From Kordiimonas sp. SCSIO 12603 (GTDB taxonomy: Bacteria; Pseudomonadota; Alphaproteobacteria; Sphingomonadales; Kordiimonadaceae): a DNA stretch of 64,000 nt. Position numbers and translations under genes: made by a program. The notes under the pieces are model-generated. The model did no database searches. It saw only the letters and a program-made list of their open reading frames with translations, and was not told the origin of the DNA. The stretch covers positions 1,313,520 through 1,377,519 of the forward strand of contig NZ_CP073748.1 in NCBI RefSeq assembly GCF_024398035.1, in the 5' to 3' direction. Numbering within the stretch: the first letter of the stretch is position 1; every line of letters starts with the position of its first letter. This document shows, in pieces, positions 60,230 to 64,000 of the stretch.

Positions 60230-61396
60230 TTATTCCTTGTTTTGTAAGTTGAGAATAATCTCTGCCGCAAACCGGTAGACATTCCCTGTATAAGTTGGCG
60301 TGTTTGAAAAGGCTGCAACTGTATAGGGCGTGCCGATTGGATGAATGAAGGCAATTTTTGTTGCTCCGTTGGAGCCATTTTGTGGTGAAAAACGTTCAGC
60401 AATTTTGGCGAAAAGCGGTTCTGTAGTCTGATACTGGTTATCCATTTCGCTACTGGAATAAACTCTGCCGCCATATGCATAATGCTTCTCTGCGCTATAG
60501 ACGGTGCTAAATTCTTTAAGCGTGGTGGCGGTTAGAAGTTTGCCGCTATAAAGTGCGTCTATTAATTTGATGCTGTCTGCCGCCGCCATATAACTACCGT
60601 GGCCTACAAAAGAGGGGAAAGGGTAATCACCATCGTGGCGTTTGCCGCGTGGGTTATAACCAATAGCGATATCAACGGTTTTTGGCGTCGCGCCGTTCAG
60701 ATCAATTTCAAATGTACCGCTATTTTCCATACCTGCAGGGCTAAAAACATACTCTTGTAATACTTCGCCGTAACTCTTGCCGCTGACTGTACGCAGGATA
60801 TGCTGTAACAAAATCCAGTTGGTGTTTGAATAATCAAACTGTTCACCCGGTGTGAATTTTAAATCACCGCTGCCGTATGCTTTCACCCCTTCTTCCGGGC
60901 TCATATCCATGAAACCGAGTGAATGCATCGTGGCGCCTGGGTTAGCCTTCAGGGCTGCAGGAATTTTCCCTACAGGCGGCATATAATCATTGGGCAAGCC
61001 AGAACGGTTTATCAGCATATGGTGAAGTGTCACCTTATCGCCTGTGTCTGATCTGTAATCCGGCAGATAGCGTGTGATAGGGGTATGAATATCAAGCAGG
61101 CCTTTATCCTGCATAGCGAGCACAGCGATGGCGGTGAGATATTTGTCCACAGAACCTGTCTGGAAAATAGTATTCCGCGTAAAGGGGCGCTTTGTTGAAA
61201 AATCGGCTACGCCTCGTGTAACAGTGATTGCTGGTTCACCTTCAATACCCACCACTAATACACCGTTGAAATTTTGTTCTTCAGCCCAGCGAGTGATCGT
61301 GTTTTTTAATTGATCGTGTTTGTCGATTGCTTTTGCATCGCCCGTGATATTTGCACCCATAAAAATGGTTAGTGCAATAAGCCAGCTTTTTTTCAC
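60230..61396 (-). CDS. Exported class C beta-lactamase-like serine hydrolase
   Basis: The 388-residue protein starts with a GTG at 61396, with GAGGATAAAACA before it, and a signal peptide (about 1-23, GDAKAI). The motifs are S-x-x-K (QTGSVDKYLTAI), Y-x-N (FDYSNTNWILL) and H-G-S (GHGSYMAA). It is an S12-like peptidase or esterase acting in the periplasm. LytTR-type direct repeats lie 73-100 bases before the start, at nearly the same distance as those before the hydrolase at 57777. Confidence 0.87.
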   Translation of the reverse strand: MKKSWLIALTIFMGANITGDAKAIDKHDQLKNTITRWAEEQNFNGVLVVGIEGEPAITVTRGVADFSTKRPFTRNTIFQTGSVDKYLTAIAVLAMQDKGLLDIHTPITRYLPDYRSDTGDKVTLHHMLINRSGLPNDYMPPVGKIPAALKANPGATMHSLGFMDMSPEEGVKAYGSGDLKFTPGEQFDYSNTNWILLQHILRTVSGKSYGEVLQEYVFSPAGMENSGTFEIDLNGATPKTVDIAIGYNPRGKRHDGDYPFPSFVGHGSYMAAADSIKLIDALYSGKLLTATTLKEFSTVYSAEKHYAYGGRVYSSSEMDNQYQTTEPLFAKIAERFSPQNGSNGATKIAFIHPIGTPYTVAAFSNTPTYTGNVYRFAAEIILNLQNKE

Positions 61397-61468
61397 TGTT
61401 TTATCCTCGTTTAGTTATCGTTATTTGAGGTGAAGCTGACAGCGGTAGATAGGGTGTTCAAGCTTACT

Positions 61469-61496
61469 TCTGCCAGAGGTATAGCTCTATCTGCGA
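61469..61496. promoter_or_regulatory. LytTR-type direct repeats, site B
   Basis: TCTGCCA at 61469-61475 and TCTGCGA at 61490-61496 are in the same orientation and exactly 21 bases apart. The second lies in ATCTGCGAACGGTTAGG. It is the second site of the same form as site A at 57845. It precedes the serine hydrolase gene at 60230-61396, with the LysR gene ending behind it. Confidence 0.65.
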
Positions 61497-61519
61497 ACGG
61501 TTAGGTGAATAGGCGTGAG

Positions 61520-62440
61520 TTAAGCGAAGCGGGCACGGCGCAGAAGCTGGCTGTTTTTCTTCAAGAAATCGATAAATACACGTAGTTTCTGGCTTTGCTG
61601 GGCACGGCGCGGGAAATAGATGCACGGGCCTTCTTCCGGTACTTTGAAGTCATTCATAACAGAAACAAGCTTGCCGCCTTCCAGATAGGGAGTAGCAAGA
61701 AAATCAAAATAGTAACAGAGCCCAAGCCCCTTACTGGCGGCATCAAGGGCGATGGCAGCGTCTGCAACGGTTAAGTTACCTGTGGTATCGATTTGAACTT
61801 CTTCACCTTCCACCGTCATATGCCAGCGGTATATCGGGCCATTTGGCCCGTGGCGAAACTGAATGCAATTGTGTTTTTGCAAATCCTCAATGGTTTTGGG
61901 CATGCCACGTTTGCGCAGGTAATCTGGCGCGCCAAGAATAACAGAATTAATGGTGCCGTATAGTGATACGGAAACCATATCTGGCTCAACGCTCTCTCCC
62001 AGCCTGATGCCTGCATCATATCCTTCGGCAATAATATCTACGTTGCGGTTTTCTACGCCGATATCCAGTGCGACATCGGGATAGGTTTGAAGAAAGGGAA
62101 CGACAACAGGCTCAATGATATTTCTAACTGCCATTGTCGGGATATTTAGCCTGAGCGTGCCTCTGGGAGCTTCTGAAAAAGCACGTACTTCATCAAAAGC
62201 CTGTTCCATTTCAGTGTTTGCAGGTGCAAGCCTTCTATGCAGGGCCTGTCCCGCTTCTGTAAGAGCTACGCTTCGTGTTGTACGGTAAAACAATGGCAGG
62301 CCTAATCTATCCTCCATTTGCCTGATTGCCTGACTGATGGCGGACGTGCTCATTTCAAGCTCAATGCCTGCTTTGCTGAAGCTTTCATGCTTAGCGACTG
62401 CAAGAAAGATAGGTACGCTTGAAAGCCATTGTTTTTGCAT
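61520..62440 (-). CDS. LysR family transcriptional regulator
   Basis: The 306-residue product from the ATG at 62440 begins with a LysR helix-turn-helix (PIFLAVAKHESFSKAGIELE, MSTSAISQAIRQMEDRLGLP). The C-terminal domain has the type 2 periplasmic-binding fold (about 90-295). The segment GTLRLNIPTMAVRNIIEPV is typical of the group with MexT and similar regulators. It is divergent from the oxidoreductase genes at 62567 and so is likely to control them, in response to an aldehyde or other substrate. The codons before 62440 extend the frame but do not look like protein. Confidence 0.9.
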   Translation of the reverse strand: MQKQWLSSVPIFLAVAKHESFSKAGIELEMSTSAISQAIRQMEDRLGLPLFYRTTRSVALTEAGQALHRRLAPANTEMEQAFDEVRAFSEAPRGTLRLNIPTMAVRNIIEPVVVPFLQTYPDVALDIGVENRNVDIIAEGYDAGIRLGESVEPDMVSVSLYGTINSVILGAPDYLRKRGMPKTIEDLQKHNCIQFRHGPNGPIYRWHMTVEGEEVQIDTTGNLTVADAAIALDAASKGLGLCYYFDFLATPYLEGGKLVSVMNDFKVPEEGPCIYFPRRAQQSQKLRVFIDFLKKNSQLLRRARFA

Positions 62441-62566
62441 AAGGCTGTTTTCCGATTGATTATTAAGTACAGCTAAACAGTGTTTCCATATATTTAATAT
62501 TAATAAAACAATGGTCAATACCCATACTCTAGTCCTCAGGTCCAACCCCTCGGCTAGGTGAATGTC

Positions 62567-63025
62567 ATGGCATCAATAAAACTTAACGGGCAGCGCGTTT
62601 CAGTAGACGCTGCGCCGGATACCCCGCTTCTTTGGGTTATCCGTGATCATCTGAATTTAACAGGGACAAAATTTGGGTGCGGTGTTGCTTCCTGTGGTGC
62701 TTGCACAATCCTTGTCGACGGCGAGCCAATGCGGTCGTGTCAATTCCGTCTCGAGGATGCAGAAGGTGTTGAGATCAGCACAATCGAAGGGCAGGAAGAT
62801 AGTGCCTTTAAAAATGTTCAGGCCGCTTGGCGTGAACTAGATGTGGTTCAGTGCGGTTATTGCCAGTCCGGTCAGGTAATGGCGGCGGCGGCACTTATTC
62901 GTTCGAACCCCAAACCAACTGACGAAGATATTGATGAAGCGCTGAACGGCAATCTCTGTCGCTGCGGCACATACCAGCGTATTCGTGCTGCCGTTCATTT
63001 AGCAGCAGAAAAGATGGAGGCATGA
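62567..63025 (+). CDS. iorA: [2Fe-2S] small subunit of an isoquinoline-1-oxidoreductase-type molybdoenzyme
   Basis: The 152-residue product from the ATG at 62567 (AGGTGA upstream) has the plant-type [2Fe-2S] motif with four cysteines in GCGVASCGACTILVDGEPM, ending RSC. The second, all-alpha [2Fe-2S] motif follows (VQCGYCQSGQVMAA, then LCRCGTYQRIR). This is the small subunit of xanthine oxidase-family enzymes that lack the FAD subunit. It passes electrons from the molybdenum cofactor to a membrane cytochrome or acceptor. Its large subunit follows after three bases. Confidence 0.9.
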   Translation: MASIKLNGQRVSVDAAPDTPLLWVIRDHLNLTGTKFGCGVASCGACTILVDGEPMRSCQFRLEDAEGVEISTIEGQEDSAFKNVQAAWRELDVVQCGYCQSGQVMAAAALIRSNPKPTDEDIDEALNGNLCRCGTYQRIRAAVHLAAEKMEA

Positions 63026-63028
63026 ATC

Positions 63029-64000
63029 ATGAAAAATCTATTTGCTTCCAAAAATAGTGGTCAACCGCAGCCAACCCGAAGGCAGTTTATGCTTTCAGCC
63101 GCCGCTGGTGTATTAACGGTTAGCCTTGCGCCAAGCATAGTATCAGGTGCGGCAAAAGCAGCGAGCCCCTATGCAGCAGATTTCCTTGAAGTGGCCGCAG
63201 ACGGTACAATCACGGTTATTGCCAAACATTTTGAAATGGGGCAGGGCACGACCACCGGCCTTGCAACAGTAGTGGCTGAAGAACTAGGCGCTGACTGGAA
63301 TAAGGTTTCTGTCCGCTGGGCGCCTGCTGATGCCAGCCGCTATAATAACCTGTTCTGGGGCCCTGCACAGGGCACAGGCGGTAGTTCCGCCATGGCAAAT
63401 TCCTATATGCAGCTTAGAAAAGCAGGTGCAGCTGCCCGTTTTGCATTCCTTGAAGCAGCAGCCAAACGTTTTGGTGTGCCTTCTTCTGAACTGGTTGCTG
63501 AAGACAGTATGGTGAAGCATAAGCCTTCTGGCAAAAACATTAGCTTTGGTGATCTCACGACAGACGCTGCAAATGTGAAGGTGCCTTCAGAGCCACCCCT
63601 GAAAGATAGCAAAAGTTTCAAACTGTTTGGCAAGCATATCGCTCGACAGGATAGTGATGCAAAAACCGATGGTTCTGCCATTTTTGCGCAAGATGTGAAG
63701 CTGCCGGGCATGCTGAAAGCAGTGATTGCCCACAGCCCGTATTTTGGTGGTACGCTCAAGAGTTTTGATGCAACAGAAGCGCTGAAAGTGCAGGGTGTGG
63801 TGAAGGTGATTGAAACCTCTCGCGGTGTTGCAGTTCTCGCCAGGGATACATGGGCCGCCATGCAGGGCCGTGAGATGCTGGATATCCAGTGGGATACATC
63901 TGGCGCTGAATTGCGCTCGTCCCCTGAGATCATGGATGAATACCTGAAAGTTGCTGAAACAAAAGGTACGAAGGTAAGGCAGGAGGGTAATGCAGCCACA
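63029..64000 (+). CDS. iorB: Molybdopterin-binding large subunit, isoquinoline-1-oxidoreductase type (partial)
   Basis: The frame opens at the ATG 63029 (GGAGG eight bases before) and remains open to the end of the window, giving 324 codons. A twin-arginine signal TRRQFMLSAAAGVLTV is present at about residues 17-33, so the complex is exported folded. The xanthine dehydrogenase family motifs seen are KHFEMGQGTTTGLATVVAEE and GPAQGTGGSSAMAN. The rest, with the active-site Glu, lies beyond the window. The divergent LysR gene is its likely regulator. Confidence 0.9.
   Translation, partial: MKNLFASKNSGQPQPTRRQFMLSAAAGVLTVSLAPSIVSGAAKAASPYAADFLEVAADGTITVIAKHFEMGQGTTTGLATVVAEELGADWNKVSVRWAPADASRYNNLFWGPAQGTGGSSAMANSYMQLRKAGAAARFAFLEAAAKRFGVPSSELVAEDSMVKHKPSGKNISFGDLTTDAANVKVPSEPPLKDSKSFKLFGKHIARQDSDAKTDGSAIFAQDVKLPGMLKAVIAHSPYFGGTLKSFDATEALKVQGVVKVIETSRGVAVLARDTWAAMQGREMLDIQWDTSGAELRSSPEIMDEYLKVAETKGTKVRQEGNAAT

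Noticed and set aside
1..64000. Prophage, insertion sequence, CRISPR or defence island
   Set aside because: No integrase, transposase, Cas, restriction or toxin-antitoxin genes are seen, and no regular repeats. The gene content is ordinary chromosomal.

Overview
The window looks like chromosomal DNA of a free-living, motile, Gram-negative alphaproteobacterium, probably marine. The evidence is four chemoreceptor genes, Tat-exported oxidoreductases, an ECF42-type sigma factor, FNR/FixK-type boxes, an FMO/XDH-type molybdoenzyme and an HBM-type receptor family. A Kordiimonadales-like host is my guess and cannot be proven without a marker gene. I see no phage, plasmid or complete insertion sequence, and no CRISPR array. 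One tRNA-Val(GAC) gene is present.

Layout. 1-5 kb: the edge of a TadG/TadE-like pilus gene, an alpha/beta hydrolase, a TetR regulator with a perfect palindromic operator candidate, hisN, an FAD oxidoreductase and two small membrane stress proteins. 5-11.5 kb: two chemoreceptors flanking a tandem pair of periplasmic solute-binding proteins, then a small MscS channel. 11.8-15.5 kb: an envelope operon of LpoB, COG3014 and YcfL type plus a fourth secreted protein. 15.6-24 kb: a second HBM chemoreceptor, then a cluster with MarR, SRPBCC, YciI, ECF42 and a split PAS/chemoreceptor pair. Four FNR/FixK-like boxes lie in the gaps of this cluster. 24-30 kb: trans-3-hydroxyproline catabolism (dehydratase plus reductase, divergent), a glycosyltransferase-like protein, and typA. 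30-34.3 kb: four consecutive paralogous polytopic membrane proteins of unknown function. 34.3-44.4 kb: yjjX, a metallophosphoesterase/glycosyltransferase pair, a probable small RNA with anti-Shine-Dalgarno-like loops, an N-formylglutamate amidohydrolase, the tRNA, two Tat-exported enzymes, a CPBP protease and an AraC regulator. 44.5-51.9 kb: a large serine hydrolase, a redox HxlR/oxidoreductase pair, a YghU-type GST, a His-rich/HupE metal-related operon and a LysE exporter. 52-56.3 kb: a three-paralog secreted-protein operon with a divergent secreted coiled-coil protein, next to a 90-base inverted repeat. 56.3-61.4 kb: a membrane-bound LytTR regulator with direct-repeat sites in front of two hydrolase genes. 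61.5-64 kb: a LysR regulator divergent from an isoquinoline-1-oxidoreductase-type molybdoenzyme that runs off the end.

How parts work together. The 18.4-22.3 kb cluster appears to be an oxygen-responsive block that includes an energy-taxis module (PAS sensor plus soluble receptor). The 57.8-61.5 kb block appears to be a one-component LytTR circuit controlling exported or periplasmic hydrolases. The most novel material is the four-paralog membrane cluster, the three-paralog secreted operon, the LytTR circuit and the candidate small RNA. Coordinates of starts were adjusted wherever a Shine-Dalgarno sequence (SD) favoured an internal start.
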